A stretch of 64,000 nucleotides of DNA from Blasia pusilla (taxonomy: Eukaryota > Marchantiophyta > Marchantiopsida > Blasiales), in assembly GCA_050084515.1 (NCBI GenBank), contig CM114275.1:1178001-1242000 (forward strand). Reading direction: 5' to 3'. A program made the translations under genes and the position numbers. This document shows, one piece after another, positions 1 through 12,100 of this stretch. The first letter of the stretch is position 1, and every line of letters starts with the position of its first letter. Under the pieces are notes generated by a model that saw nothing but the letters and a program-made list of their open reading frames with translations, had not been told where the DNA came from and did not search any database.

Positions 1-2010
1 AGGACCATCTTGTCTCTCTTCTTGAGACTTGGGTTACCTAACACTAGTTTAGTTGCCATGTTAATAGGATCTTTAGCTTCCCATACTTGGTTGATGGTAT
101 TGCATTATTTTTTCCCTGAGTTTCCTTTTCAACTTGAGTGACATTGCCTCTATAAAGTTGAAGACTTGGTTTCCATTCAACATGTTATCAATCACAATCT
201 ACATCTCTTGTCATTGATTAATGAAGCTCACGGTCAAGCCTCCCAAGTGCAACTATCGCAATTGAATCATGGCATGGGTTGCTTGATCCTATGGTGCTAA
301 ATACCTCCACATGTTTTGGTAAGCATCCCAGATCAGAATTTTTGGTTGTCTAGTCCTTGCAAAAATCCTAATACTATGTGAGTGCATATGCCTCCAACTT
401 CAAGGAGGGCTCGATTTCTCCACTTGGATCTCCAAACATAGAAAATTTAATTTTGAAATTTTAAGAAAGTAAATTTAATTTTCAAGTGAAAAAAGAGAAT
501 ATATTAATAAACATGAGGAACACTTTAGAAGATCACATACAAAGCTGAAAAAATATTTTTCTATATTTGGGGTTTAAGTGAAAATTCCATTTTCATAGAA
601 ATTTTGGAGAAAACTTAGATACACTTGGATAATGTAGTAGCCAAAATTTCATATGAAGATCACACAGTTAGATATGATGAAAAATGGACATACTTTAGTA
701 TAGCTGACTTCCCACTTTGGGAAGTGGTCGGGATTAATTACGCCCAAGATCCAAGCTCGTAGGGAGACTCACCTATGTTCAGGGATGCCTTTTATATGGC
801 TGATAGCATTTAGCGCAATATGGCTGAGGAGAGTGTAGTTGATTTGAATTACACTGGAGAGATGCCATGGATGCCTTCACTACCAATGAAGCAACATGTA
901 TCTCAAGAGAGGAGTCCTCTTAAACCTTCTAGGGAATGACAATGTGTCCATTTTTCATCATGTTCAAGTATTTTTTTCTTCATCTAAAATTTGGTCTACA
1001 GGATCATCCAATTGTATCTAAGCTACCTACAAAATTTGAAGTTGTAACCACATGCCCAAAAATAACTCAATGTTTTTTTTAAACCCGCACGATGAAAAAA
1101 ATTCTACAGAAAGAGGGTGTGTTCATTTTTCATCTTGCTTAAGTATGTGGTCTTGATGTAAAAGTTGGTCCATTTGATCATCTAAAAGTACATGAGCTAT
1201 CAAAATAATTTGAACGAAAATGAAAATTTGACCACAAGCCCCAAAACAGCTAAGTGCCCATCCACATGCGATAATATGTTTTTACTGAACAAGATCAATA
1301 CTTACATTGCCATTTTCTTAACATTTCATCTTCCACTTGTACTTCTTCCTAGAGTCTCCCTCAACTCGTCTAAGTGCGAACCTCTACCTCCTCCGCGGAC
1401 GAATCCACCTTGACACCTTCCCCACAAGCGTATCCAAACTCCTTATCCTTCTACGGGACCATGTAGCACACGACTTTTGACAAGTTTGGCCCAACTTGGA
1501 GTGCCAACTCACTAAGATGCCATCTCTAGCACTCGATCCGGATGTAGTTTAGGGTGTAGGCTAAAACATCTAGCGCGCGTATCACCATACCATTGAAAAT
1601 GGTCACACTAGAACACTCTTAGTGGGGATCAATCAACTCCCACAAGCTAAGGCACGCGTACACTACCCTAATAGGTGCAATCCTGCTGACAATGGGATCC
1701 ACCACATGCCCAACAAATAAGTCTTGGCTACTACTAACTTTACGTATGATGCCATAGGTCACTATGACGCGTGCTCTCAATAATCACCATAGGCTATCCA
1801 AAACTAACTTTCTATATTTGGGGTTTTGGTGACAATTCCACTTTCATAGAAATTTTGGAGGAAACTTGGATACAATTGGATAGTGTAGTAGCCAAAATTT
1901 CATATGAGAGTTTTGTATCCACTTATACATTGTAGAGGAATTCATGGCAAGGGTTAAAGTATAAAGATAAATCTGAAAAGATTACAATCGGTGGGCCAAA
2001 GTTGGATAAT
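1..2010. other. AT-rich intergenic DNA with diverged direct repeats
   Basis: No coding region can be supported here. Two pairs of imperfect direct repeats are visible: about 560-660 with 1812-1910 (roughly 100 bp, both ending in a stretch reading TAGTAGCCAAAATTTCATATG), and about 945-1070 with 1115-1262 (both around a shared CCATTTTTCATC-like start). They suggest an old repeat family. This stretch also contains the presumed 3' flank of the minus-strand transporter gene that ends at 2011; no clear polyadenylation signal was identified. Confidence 0.5.
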
Positions 2011-5000
2011 CTACAAATTTGCAAACAGTTTATATGTATTGACACTCAAAATAAACTCACGAATAGAAGAGATTCCACCCACAAAACCCACAAAAGTGTA
2101 GATGGTGCATAGGATAACATTTCCCCAAAACTTGATAGAGATCTTGGGTGGCTTGAATACGATGAGGTAAAAGAGTATGGGAAAAATAAAATCTAGAGGT
2201 GTAAACCCCAATGCACCAAGAATTGCTACTATGTCCCCAAAGAAGGGAAACATGGTAGAAACAAGTGTGGTTAATGCTAGAAAGAGTGTGCGAACAAGCA
2301 CTCGGGGAATGAGGTTCCGAGCTGAGAACCGGCCCTTGGAGATGGTGCCAGTCTTGCTTTCAAAGATGTCAAATAAAGGTTGTGCGTAGACCTGCAACAA
2401 GAAAAGTTGAGGATGTCAGGGATGTAGCTTCTTGAGGGTGTAGAATAGCACCACATGCAAGCATTAAATTCAAGTCTCAACCACTTACATGACTAGAGAG
2501 ATTGAAGTGCACTGTGTGTAATTAGTTTTACTACAATAGCTTGAAACTCCACTCAATCTGGTTAGTTTGATAGTAGATCTCTTTGTTATACATGATGAGG
2601 TTATTTGAGGATCCCCAAAGCAATTAACTCACTCAAATGGACTCATTGGGAAGAGAAAAGTCAATATCAACAAGCTTAGAGCAAAACCTTCCTATACAAA
2701 AAGCTCTCATACATCTTCAACAAAATGATCTCACTACACTACTACAAAAGTTCCAAAACCAAGGATTCACTACGCCAAAACATGTTCTCAATTTTCTTTG
2801 ACACAATATTCAAGAACTTTGAGTTAGGATTGTGACAAGGAGTGGAAAATCTACTTCCCAAGAAATATTACATTGTAATAAATGCTAGTATCCAAGTCTA
2901 TGAAGGATTTAAAGAATCAAATTCTAGAACAATGCAATAGTAAACCAAATAGTCTTAACCTTACCAAACTTTATGTCATCAGGATTTTAAACATGAAAGG
3001 GGTATTCTCTCGAGTCCTTATCAACTATTTTCAAATTAGTTTGTTCCACTCTAGGAGTCTATTGTAGTAATCTTTTTCCGAACATAATCCCTGCATTCTT
3101 TTTTCTTTCTTACATGATTCTTTCCCAAAAAGTTTTTATGTAGAGTGCTTTTCCAACTTTGCTTTTAAAATAACATCTCCTTGAGAACAAATGATGAGTA
3201 CTCTCCACAAAGAGCTTCACTAATCGACAACGGTTACATTGATTTTTATGCATATAAAATAAGTTAAGTATCATGTGGGATGTGTTTGAGTTTGAAAAAA
3301 AATGGATTTTACTTGATACATATTTTGCACAAAAAACAAAGATTATGGCCAAAATGCCACATTGACTAAGGTTTGATCTAGTGCTGCGCATTCACGATTC
3401 AAATAATCATTTTGACCTCTAGATTTGTTACGATGGAGACATCATCACATTCAAGACATCAGTAATGGTTTCAAGGTCGAGATTCCTTACCACAATCACC
3501 ACTAGAAGCTGAATTATTCCAAGCATGTTGGGCACAATCACCATCCAATCAGGTACGATCTTGTGTCCATTTCTTGGGGTTAAATTTTCGAAGAAGTTGG
3601 CACTTGCTTGATTTCCAAATGCCCAATAGCCAGAGAAGGATATACTAAAGAATGTCGTGCAAACAACTATGTAAGCACCCAAGAGCCCCTTGAACATTTT
3701 TCCAGTTGCAGGAGGCGCCAAGGTTGCCTACAAGATCACACACTTAAAAATATTTGGATCATGGGCTCCATACCAATTTCTCTCCAACTATCTCCAAAAA
3801 ATGAAGTAAGTAGTTGAAAATTCTCAATGCTCATACAATCATCATACCAAGAAACTCATAACATGGGAAGGTTTTAAAGTATTATCTAATGACATCAAAT
3901 TTCCGAGTTGGCTTGCAATCATAAGGAGACCTGTGAACTTATGGAGCCATTCCATGTATGTACCTTGGCGTCACGTGACTCACATCCATCAATCGAATTT
4001 GAGAATTTTCAAGGCGAGTGAATAAATGAACTAAATAATGGTTCAAAAATAACCAAGGGGATCTTTGGACTTGAAATTATAGTTTAGGAATATGTTGGGT
4101 AAATTTTGTAGATATTTAACTCTAGTAGTCTCAAAGAAAAAAGAAGCTTGATGTTTTAGACTTTCAACTCTAGTAATAACTAGACAAAACAAGCCAATAG
4201 AATCCTAAGAAGCTAAATGTTGAATATATAGTGTGAAAGACAAAAGGAGAATAAGGGGCTATTTTCTTTTCAAATATTGAACTCTAGCACACTTAGAGAC
4301 GTAAGAAGATGTAAAAAGCTTAAGGAGCTAAATTTTTTACATCTGAAGTTACTAAGAACCCATGGAATGATCAAGAAATTGAAGAAGAGATAGTAAACAT
4401 GAAGAAGTGTATAGTGATCATTGACCCCACATTGAACACTTGCTCATTGGATGTTGCTAGTGATCAAGATGGATGCAAGGAGGCAGAATCTGGAAGAATT
4501 GGAAAAAAGCATGAGATGAGGTGGACAGGTGTGAGATCATCAGCACAGGGCTCGAGTATGAACACAGCATATGGGTCAAAGTCCGAGCAGAGTGCAACTC
4601 GCGGGATATGTATATTGGGTGTATTTACGTGCCTACGAACAGTGAATCTGTTGCTGTAACAGAGGCAGCTTTTGATAGTGTGAAAACTGATTGCCTTGGG
4701 TTCCAGAAAAAGGGGAACATAGTCTTTCTGGGAGACTTCAATAGCTGGGTGGGGCAAGGCACCGATTCCCAAGCGGAGATCGGGATGTTTGGAGATGTGA
4801 GAGTGAATGGCAATGGCACCCGGCTGATCACGATGTTGAGGGAACTTCAACTGATGGCACTGAATGATAGGCATAAGGTGGGTTCCCCGGCTTGGACTAG
4901 GGTCAACTTCAAGGAGAATGAAAGCTCCATTGTGGACTACATAGCTGTGGATGAGGAACTCTACGCACGCAGTGGGAAGATCACAATGGATGCGACAGAC

Positions 5001-8000
5001 ATTGGAAGATCAGATCATTCATTGGTTTGGACAGAGTTGCAGCAAAGGCTAAAATGCTCGACCAAGCCAGTGAAGAGAGTGATTAAGAAATGGAGGATAC
5101 AGGACTTCCAAGATGAGGGCAACAAGAAGGTGTACATTGGCAAGCTGGAAGAAGGTCTCTTGGCATTTGACACTTTCATTGCATCTACCGTCAAGACCTT
5201 TGGGTTCACAAGAACAACTGTGGACATGGTGCTAGCATGGTGGGAGCGTGGAGTGACAGATGCCGCCGGGATTGCTGTCGGCAAGAAATTGATAATATAC
5301 GGCAGAGCCATCAAATGGTGCTCCTTGGAACTCAAGGCAGCCATTGCCAAACAAAGGAAGCCAAAGTAACAAGTGCCAAAGCCAGGAACGATGCATCCTT
5401 GTGGGCAGAGTATGTGGCCCTATGCAAGGAAACCCGTCTTCTCATACGCATGCACAAGAAGAAATTGAACCAAGTGACATACTCATCCATCAATGAGAAT
5501 TTCACTCAGAATCAGAAGAAGTTCTGGATGGAAGTGCAGAAATTGAGCAAGGCCAGGGACAAAAATGACGTAAAGGCCTTGAAGAGAAAAGACGGTGGAA
5601 TGGTGACCACGGCTAAACAGATCCGACATGTGTTGGAAGACCATTACAATGAGTTAGGCAGGAATCCCTCTCGGACATCCCTTGAAGAGCAGAACTTCAG
5701 AGGGTGGTGGAGGATTTTGTTAAGATTCAATGGGAGAAGGCAGATGATGAGGTTGAGTTGGGCAACCCATATAATGATTGTTTCTCCCTGGCTGAGGTGG
5801 GAGCAGCGGTCAAAGAACTCATGAACCACAAAGCAGGCAGTGGTGATGAGCTTGTGAATGAGCTGTTGAAGTATGGCGATGCTGCTATGGCTTGTTCTCT
5901 AGTGAGTCTCTTCAACCTCGTCTGGCGGGCAGAAGTCATCCCACAAAGATGGCGGGTGGGAGTCATCGTGAACCTCTTCAAGAAGGGTGAGCGAGAAGAC
6001 CCCGGAAACTACAGGGGTATTACATTGCTGAGTGTAGTCGGGAAGCTCCTTTACCGTATATTCAACTATAGGATCTCTGTGTACGTGGAGGAGAATTCTG
6101 TCATCAAGGAAGGTCAGGCTGGCTTCTGGCAAGCCCGAGGATGCGTGGATCACATCTTCACCTTCAGTCAGATTATCCAGGGTAGGAAAAAAGAGGGGAA
6201 ACCCACCTATTGCTTCTTCTTGGACCTCAAGAAGGCATATGACACTGTATGGCGTGACGGGCTATCTTATAGCTTGTGGAAGGCGGGGCTGAGAGGAAAA
6301 ATGTGGAGAGTGGTGGAGAAGATGTACCAGAACACAAGGAGGAGAGTTCTGGTGAAGGACCAAAAGAGTGGGACATTTGACATCAAGCAAGGAGTGGCTC
6401 AAGGATGCCCACTCTCCCCCACTCTCTTCAACATTTTCGTGAATTCCCTATTGGAAGAAATGGAGGATAGTGGACTAGGCATACGGGTGGGTTGCCCTAC
6501 TGTTTGCTAATGACTTTGGTGGCCTCGAGGAAACAGGAGAGAAACTCCAAGAGATGATCTCCTTGACCAAAATCTGGTGTGACATGTGGGATGCACACAT
6601 CAAGAAGACTGCTGAGAAAGGCCACAAGAAGGTGAACGGTCTGTCTAGATTCCTACACTGCAGGGATATCACATCAGAAGTAAAGCGCTCTGTCATTTTG
6701 CATACCATTCGTCCCTCGCTGGAATACGGGGCAGCAGTGTGGGATGCCAACACCAAACAAAGGGATAGGCTTGAAGCTGTACAACTGAAGGCGTTTCAGG
6801 GTATGATGTCAACCTCATCACGAACAGCCCAAGTTGGTCTAAGATCAGAACTAGGTGTGGAACCCTTGGAAGATAGACGTGACATTGCCAAGTTCAAATG
6901 GCTTAGGCAGCTGGAGACAATGGACTCCCATCGCTATCCTAAAGAGGTGATAGGGAAAACCTAGACCCAAAAAAGACCCGTAAAGCAGGCCAAATCTTGG
7001 ACGAAAAAGGTTCAAGAGATTGTGCAAGCTTCCAAGCTGGGAGCAAGATGAGAAAGCATTCGTGGATACCATAACCAAAGCAGTGGGCAAACGCTCACAA
7101 CAGAACAGCATGGAGGAAGCCATGAAAATGTCTAACCTCTCTCTCTTGACGGTGTATCCTGAGAAGGCAGAACTGAAGAACTATTTGCGGGGAACCCCTT
7201 ACTTGGGAACCCGGCTCAAGTTCAAGTTCAAAACGGGAGCAATCCCCTTGAACCATAAGAAAAGCAGGATGGGAACACAACTAAACTCTTGCACCTTGTG
7301 TGAGCATGGGGATGAAACCTCTAGTCATTACTTGGTCTCCTCCGCAAAATTCACAACTCACAGAGCAAAAGCTTATGCTGATATTGCTAAGCTCGTAGCA
7401 CCAGAATTGTTCAACACATTCAGTAGGCTTTATTCATTGCCCAAAGCTGCTGCACTGGTAAGTAATGTCTATTGGGGATCCCAATCAGGTAAAGTAGATG
7501 GTGTGGTGAAGAGTTTCTTGGTTGACACTTGGAAGCTCCGCACAAACACGTTGTTTGGTCAGCACTCACACTATATGAGAGTGTCTCCCTCCTCTCATAT
7601 GGTACCTTCTTCACTTGCTTCTCTCTCTACACCTATCCCAGTCTCAAGCACCGTCCAACCAGGACGCGGGGTCTATGGTCACAAGGCTACGACATGTACT
7701 ACTTAATGAGTACAATCTCTCTCTTGAGCATAATGTGTTAGATCATCCATGCCCTACATACTAGAAGTTACTTCCTTAGGGCCTTGGGCGTAAATTAATA
7801 TCCTAAATACCTCATCCCATTGTCTATGCTAAGAGAGGAAGAGATATTTCGTACCTGGGTTTCAGGAATGACGCTGTTCCCAAAGGCTGTGGCTATGATT
7901 GCCAGACCGTTGAATGCCCCAAAAACCTTGTGTGTACTACCTCCTAGTAGCTTGTAGTCCCTTGGGGGTGCATTTTTTGAGTGCCCTGCAAGCTCCCCTT

Positions 8001-11000
8001 TCCCCAATTAAATCAAACCAAGACACTATGGACATAAATCATGCGTATTCTTAATTTCTACTCTCAACTACAACCCCCTATCAACTCTTAAAAGTCCACA
8101 ATTTCATATCAAGTGGATATGCACTTTGAATTCCTCTAAATAAGTTGAAGGGTCCTCAATCGGAAATCAAATCCCTTTAGACAAAAGTTTAATCTCCGCA
8201 ACAATGAATGAGAATTAGAGGATTTAGTTTATACTTAAGTCATTTGAAAATTTAATCACACAAGATGAGAACTTGATCTACACTCAAGTTTATAGTAAAT
8301 GGAATCGCATTGGATTTTAAGCTCACACAGTCTCAAGTCAATTGGTAATCTAATTGAACTCTATGCAGATCAAGTCTATAGTCAAATCGGTTGGAAATCA
8401 AATCATTTTGCGTGAAATTAGATTGGAGGTTAAGGTGAAGAGAGACCAACCGACATATATGGCAGCAATTACTGCAATACTACTAAAACCAAGAGTCATG
8501 AGAAGCGAAAGTAGGCTCATATAACGCAAGGAGTGGAAAGAAGGGAGCTCAGCAAGGATTGCCACCATAACCCCAAAGATAGAAATGCACTCGTACAACT
8601 TCAGAGTTGCATTTGGGTTGAAAGTGATGTACATTATCTGCATAACAAATATCAACGACGTGCTCAATGGATGAAAATTGTTTTCTCACAACCCCAACGC
8701 CTCTAACCAATGATAATCCTACTTTAAATTGCATGGTGCTATCTTTTAAAGCAAGAATGTTGCCCTTGTCAAATTCTTAAAAAGTACTCCAGAAATCAAT
8801 CTTCACCAAAGAAGTTTGACGCAATAGTGATAATAAGAAAAAGCATGTGTGGTCTTTCCACCACTAGAACCCAAGACAAACTAAGAGAGATGTTTCCTTT
8901 TGGAGGAGGATTCATGTTGGTTTACCACTATAGACCAAATACACAATGAAGATGGGGTTCTCACTTTGATGGTAGCGCCTCCAAGAACTGTAGTGCCAAT
9001 TATGACCCCCACACACACAATTATCTGTAAGGGGCCCACGAAGTAGGTGGCAAACAATGGTCCTGCCACCAATCATGACAAGAAAAGCATTGACTATGGA
9101 TTCCAATCATTGAGATCATCATATTTCTCTCTAAAATACCACCAACGCACCATCAAGTATGTATAGAACCAAAGCCAAATTTTGGATGCTAGGCAGCTAG
9201 AGGTGGTCATATGCTCAACTTTGTAACATATGTAACTTTTTCATCATTCATTACCACCATAAACTAGTGTGAAACATGTATAATACCCCATTGCATCATC
9301 ATCATCATGCATTCAGTTAGACTTACTTTGGTAGAATTAACATAGCATTGCATCGGAATTGGAGTGATATAAGGTGGAGAGACGGTCGACTTTGAAACAA
9401 TCATTAGTGTTAAATATTCACACTTAACCTAATAGGCACCTTCTATAATGATGGATTTGATGGCACGCACCATGCACATCCAACTTCGAATTGATTATCC
9501 AAGAGCTTGCTTTTAAGCATACCAATTCAAGCATTTCCAATTGCAATTACCAAGTTGCTACAATGAGTGCCTCACCTGCAACATCTTCAGCCAGTTCACG
9601 AAATCGAAGATGGCGACGACCTTGGTTTGCAAAATGCTCCAAAACCAGAGATATCAAGTTGTAGGCATAAAAAGTGACCACAGTTGCCATGACAAGTGCT
9701 ATGGTTCCCCAAACCCACCCCAAAGTGGCAAATGAGACTGGCAAGCTAAGAATGGGAAATGCCGCAATTGCAGTTGCCAAGTGAAAGGCCACATGCATCC
9801 AATTTCCTGCATGAGCCAATTCGAGTGGTGCATTAACAACAAACTAAATTAGGGATCATTAAACTTTCCTCGGCCTCCTCGAATTCTAAAGATCCTCCAA
9901 TTTGAACATCTTTTGTTAATGCGTCTCTTCCATTGAGAAGTCCAATGAGAATGGCGTGAGGATTTTTCAAGGGGTTGAATGTAGAAAACACCCATGCTAG
10001 GTAGCATCCATGGAAGAGAGCTCCCATGGAAGGGAGCTAGCATTAGAAACAAGGATCATCCACTTTCGTCGATTCTCTAGAGGCCAAGGTGACAATTTTC
10101 TTACACGTAGCTGCTGGATACTCTTTGGGTCGATTGTGTTCATGGCTAACTCCCTGCAATGAATTCAACGATCCCTGTAGTTTGGGGTCAAGGTATGCAT
10201 CAAACTCCCTGGATGAATTAAAAGCAAGCAGCATGCACTTTCGAACGACTCCCTTCTAACATGATATTGATGGAATGTGTAGACCACGAAGTCCCTGAGT
10301 TAGATGTCTCTCTTCTAACATGATATTAATGGAATGTGTAGACGACGAACTCCAAGAGTTAGATGACTCCTAGACTCCCAGGAGACCTGCAGTGCTACTC
10401 GTTAACCCAGCTCCACACTTTGCGAGCTGGAATAGTGTAATCATGCTCTTTGAACTAAACAATTGAGCTCGAGACATCATGGATGTAGAGGAACAAGAGG
10501 AGTTTCATGCTCGAGAAAGTTTCGGCCGTCCTGGTTTTGAGTAAATGAGCAGTGCACTGCACTGCACTGATCTCGAAACACTCACTGATAGCCCCTGAAC
10601 CTCCCAGTGCTCCAGCTGAATGGGCAGATCGACCAGACCGGTTCACTCGATCCAACTCCAGTGGGTGCACAATCGGATGCGAGCTCATTGCAATAGTGAA
10701 TTGCATGTGAACCTTCGAAATCTACCCAACCAGATAAACACCACCATCCTGATGGCCTCCGTCACAGCTACCTTTGATTTTTTGCTCCAGTTCCGGTCGG
10801 TGGGTGCTCAGTCGTATGTGAGCTCATTGCAATCCTCAATCGCACATGGACTCAAACAAATAAAGTCTATCGTACGACAACAACATGAACATAAACATAA
10901 ACATAGCTGCTGTCACAGCTACCTCTGGATTCGTGCTCCCATTCTGGTGGGTGCTTAATCGTATGTGAGCTCATTGCAATCCTCAATTGCACATGCACTC

Positions 11001-11596
11001 AAACAAAAAAAGTCTATCCACCGACAACAACATGAACATAAACATAAACATAACTGCTGTCACAGCTACCACTGGATTCGTGCTCCCATTCTGGTGGGTG
11101 CTCAATCGTATGTGAGCTCATTGCAATCCTCAATTGCACATGCACTCAAACAAAAAAAGTCTATCCTACGACAACAACATGAACATGAACATAAACATAA
11201 ACATAGCTACTGTCATAGCTACCACTGGATTCGTGCTCCCATTCTGGTGGGTGCTCAGTCGTATGTGAGCTCATTGCAATCCTCACTTGCACATGCACTA
11301 AACTACCCAACGACAACAACATGAACATAAACATAAACATAGTTGCTGTCACAGCTACCTTCGGATTCGTGCTCCAATTCCTGTGGGTGCTCAATCGGAA
11401 GCGAGCTCATTTCAATACTGAATTGCACGTGTACCTTCAAAATGTAAACAACGACACCAACACTACCAAAGCCGTTACCTTTAGATTCGAGCACGAAGTT
11501 GGCACCAGCGTCCACTCGTCGGAGTGATTCCTCATCTTGACGACTCATCCGATTGGGATTACCATGAGACCCATTGCCTCGCTCTGCCGACACCAT
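2011..11596 (-). CDS. GABA/amino-acid transporter, AAAP family, seven exons
   Basis: This is a membrane amino-acid/GABA transporter of the plant GAT branch of the amino acid/auxin permease family (proton-coupled uptake of GABA and other amino acids). Exons on the minus strand are 11596-11479, 9806-9576, 9062-8965, 8637-8451, 7985-7855, 3727-3491 and 2391-2011. All junctions are GT-AG and all phases agree, giving 460 codons plus TAG; the family is usually about 450 aa. Recognisable landmarks in order are DAGANFVLESKG at residues 29-40, GRRHLRFRELAEDV near the end of exon 2, PSFHSLRYMSLLSL in exon 4, NAPPRDY and IIATAFGNSVIPETQ in exon 5, APPATGKMFKGL and SGYWAFG in exon 6, and LPFFGD-like FPFFGDIVAILGALGFTPLDF in exon 7. 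Many hydrophobic segments fit the usual 9-11 membrane helices. An in-frame TAG lies just upstream of the ATG at 11596; a second ATG at 11548 would give 444 aa. No internal stop or frameshift was seen, so it is probably functional. Whether GABA is the true substrate cannot be read from sequence. Confidence 0.93.
4521..5369 (+). pseudogene. LINE endonuclease (APE-like) domain
   Basis: This ORF encodes the C-terminal two-thirds of an apurinic-endonuclease-like domain, which nicks target DNA for target-primed reverse transcription. Visible hallmarks are IVFLGDFNSWVG near residues 68-79, a VDYIAVDEEL stretch, and the terminal SDHSLVW motif with the catalytic aspartate-histidine pair. The N-terminal catalytic asparagine and glutamate strands are missing because of 5' truncation. 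After residue ~270 the frame is lost; the linker to the reverse transcriptase continues in another frame from about 5375 to 5690. Confidence 0.85.
5375..6960 (+). pseudogene. LINE reverse transcriptase, frameshifted and internally deleted
   Basis: A linker segment (to about 5690) leads, after a frameshift near 5700, into the RT fingers and palm. Motifs seen are GNYRGITLLS, the FFLDLKKAYDTVWRD palm aspartate, and QGCPLSPTLFNIFV. The frame then shifts near 6490, where the catalytic box reads LLFANDF instead of FADD, so the second catalytic aspartate region is altered (D to N). Directly after CDMW at about 6590 the sequence jumps to the downstream thumb-like region (DAHIKKTAEKG, then LEYGAAVWDAN at about 6720). 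Some tens of residues are therefore missing. The ORF stops at 6964. The product could not be catalytically active. Confidence 0.87.
7020..7560 (+). pseudogene. LINE ORF2 C-terminal region with degraded zinc-knuckle
   Basis: This open stretch continues ORF2 in a new frame. It contains SCTLCEHGDETSSHYLVSS, which resembles the C-x2-C-E-T-x-H-x-C element seen at the C-termini of several LINE clades, here with the last cysteine replaced by serine. The coding similarity fades at about 7560, where the conserved 3' UTR begins. It is read as part of the same broken element because it sits between the RT thumb region and the 3' terminus. Confidence 0.65.
10252..10370. repeat. 59-bp tandem duplication in intron 1
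   Basis: Two adjacent copies of a ~59-bp segment, each containing ACATGATATT(G/A)ATGGAATG and GAGTTAGATG, lie in transporter intron 1. They differ by a few substitutions. This is a simple local duplication with no coding content. Confidence 0.75.
10640..11478. repeat. Intron-1 minisatellite, six ~137-153 bp units
   Basis: Six tandem units start near 10660, 10797, 10945, 11092, 11245 and 11382, each with a core GTGGGTGCTCAATCGTATG-like stretch followed by GAGCTCATTGCAATCC. The four central units are nearly identical; the outer two are more diverged. The array lies wholly in intron 1 of the transporter and abuts the exon-1 donor at 11478. On the gene strand most units carry GCACGAATCC..GGTAGCTG, which resembles the real exon-1 end and donor (GCTCGAATCTAAAGGTAACG). 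The array may therefore have grown by duplication of the exon/intron boundary. Confidence 0.85.
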
Positions 11597-11760
11597 TTCG
11601 CACTAGCTCGCAGGGAGAGCTCTTCTGCTTCCGGTGCTCGAGCTGCGAGGCGAAAACCGCGATCTTTACCGACGCTCCAAACGCAGAAATGGGCAGTGAG
11701 TGACCAGGAACTACTCCGCCTGCCACGATCGTCGACTGGTGCATTCCGATAAGCCCTAGC

Positions 11761-12100
11761 TAGCACTGCTTCGGATCGTCATGATAGTCAAGCTGGGGCT
11801 GGTCAAAACCACCATCTACACGGGTGCAAACTCGAAATTTGTGGTTAATTACCAACTCTTCAGAAGCTTACATCGGTGACTAGCACTGGTTCAAACCGCC
11901 TTAGTTGTCGAGCTGGGGCTGCTCAAAACCACCATCTTCAGAGGCCCAAACTCAAAAATTTCGGTGTATCACCAACTCTTTCGCAGCTTTGATCGGTGGC
12001 TAGCACTGTTTCCAATCGCCATGATCGTCGAGCTGAGACTGCTCAAAACTCCTCACCGTCCGGACTCCGGAATCTGCAGTGAACGACTGGCCTGCGTGCT
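11761..12100. repeat. Three 120-bp tandem repeats upstream of the transporter
   Basis: Units begin with TAGCACTG at 11761, 11881 and 12001, an exact 120-bp period. Each unit carries AGCTGGGGCTGGTCAAAACC or a close variant about 30 bp in. The units differ at many positions, so the array is not young. Its position just upstream of the ATG places it in the likely promoter or 5' UTR. Confidence 0.85.

Larger units (their letters stand above)
4500..7735 (+). mobile_element. 5'-truncated LINE retrotransposon inside transporter intron 5
   Basis: A non-LTR retrotransposon lies antisense to the host gene within intron 5 (7854-3728). It starts inside the endonuclease domain, so ORF1 and the endonuclease start are missing. 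It then runs through endonuclease, reverse transcriptase and a C-terminal region, and ends in a 3' UTR (about 7566-7735) followed by a short TCTCTC tract. The same 3' end recurs at 26076-26272 with a long (CT)n tail, which defines the terminus. At least three frameshifts, a deletion after the RT palm and a substituted catalytic residue show it is dead. Removing it would leave about 0.9 kb of native intron. A target-site duplication was not found with certainty. Confidence 0.88.

Noticed and set aside
7795-8007. Independent 70-aa gene
   Set aside because: It is exon 5 of the transporter read beyond its splice sites.
10640-11478. CRISPR-like regularly spaced repeats
   Set aside because: Units of ~145 bp without short constant repeats and unique spacers, inside a plant intron; this is a minisatellite.
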